64,000 nt of DNA, taken from positions 558,001 to 622,000 of the forward strand of contig NZ_BMDP01000001.1 in assembly GCF_014635845.1 (NCBI RefSeq), in the 5' to 3' direction. This document shows, piece after piece, positions 63,962 through 64,000 of this stretch; position 1 is the stretch's first letter; each line of letters opens with the position of its first letter. The notes below the pieces were generated by a model. It was not told the origin of the DNA, searched no databases, and saw nothing but the letters and a program-made list of their open reading frames with translations. Source of the stretch: Oxalicibacterium solurbis (GTDB taxonomy: Bacteria; Pseudomonadota; Gammaproteobacteria; Burkholderiales; Burkholderiaceae_D). Both the position numbers and the translations under genes were made by a program.

Positions 63962-64000
63962 TTACGATATGGACGGCTATAGGTTGTAATTGCAGAGCTT

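Overview
This 64 kb window looks like a chromosomal core segment of a betaproteobacterium, most likely an Oxalobacteraceae member close to Herminiimonas or Janthinobacterium. That placement is inferred from gene order and from remembered protein resemblance, not from a search. Coding density is high, the strands alternate in short operons, and the long antisense open frames are typical of a GC-rich codon bias. I see no prophage, insertion sequence, CRISPR array or rRNA operon. The only RNA gene I can support is one tRNA-Lys(UUU).

Layout. 1-12 kb: end of an unknown gene, a LytTR two-component pair (algZ/algR type) divergent from argH, a small low-affinity iron permease family protein, a Tat-exported TRAP solute receptor, pmbA divergent from darP(yjgA)-mogA, an alpha/beta-hydrolase, a bactofilin, and a DUF898 membrane protein paired with an M48 protease. 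12-19 kb, minus strand: marR, outer-membrane factor, emrA, emrB, earP, efp. This places a drug-efflux cassette directly upstream of elongation factor P (with Arg32) and its arginine rhamnosyltransferase. 19-27 kb: DUF72, glyA-nrdR, a group III truncated haemoglobin, exonuclease III and a Pqi lipid-transport operon whose PqiA is split into two genes. 27-38 kb: a Bug-type solute receptor, three genes downstream of cysB (a methyltransferase and two small proteins), then divergently the assimilatory sulfate operon tauE-cysI-DUF934-cysH-cysD-cysN-cobA. 38-48 kb: cbiX-lptG-lptF, pepA, an SDR dehydrogenase, and the complete ybgC-tolQRAB-pal-cpoB envelope operon. 48-52 kb: tRNA-Lys, a run of small genes including an entericidin, a BON-domain lipoprotein, dusA and a class III aminotransferase. 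52-64 kb, minus strand: typA, truB, rbfA, infB, nusA, rimP, rluB, scpB.

How the genes work together. The sulfate block runs from sulfate to sulfide: CysDN makes APS, an iron-sulfur CysH reduces APS directly (the APS-kinase step is absent), and CysI reduces sulfite with DUF934 where a CysJ flavoprotein would be expected. CobA and CbiX supply two of the three steps to sirohaem. The nusA block couples transcription elongation, translation initiation and ribosome maturation. EF-P and EarP act together on polyproline stalling. Tol-Pal, Lpt and Pqi all serve the outer membrane.

Most of the genes are well-known families. The less explained material is mostly non-coding: a possible attenuator in the rimP-nusA-infB leader, a 15-bp perfect hairpin between infB and rbfA, a cluster of inverted repeats between the bactofilin and DUF898 genes, a T-N11-A dyad between cysB and the sulfate operon, a Fur-box-like site before a 71-residue unknown protein, and a perfect 3 x 16-bp tandem repeat beside nrdR.
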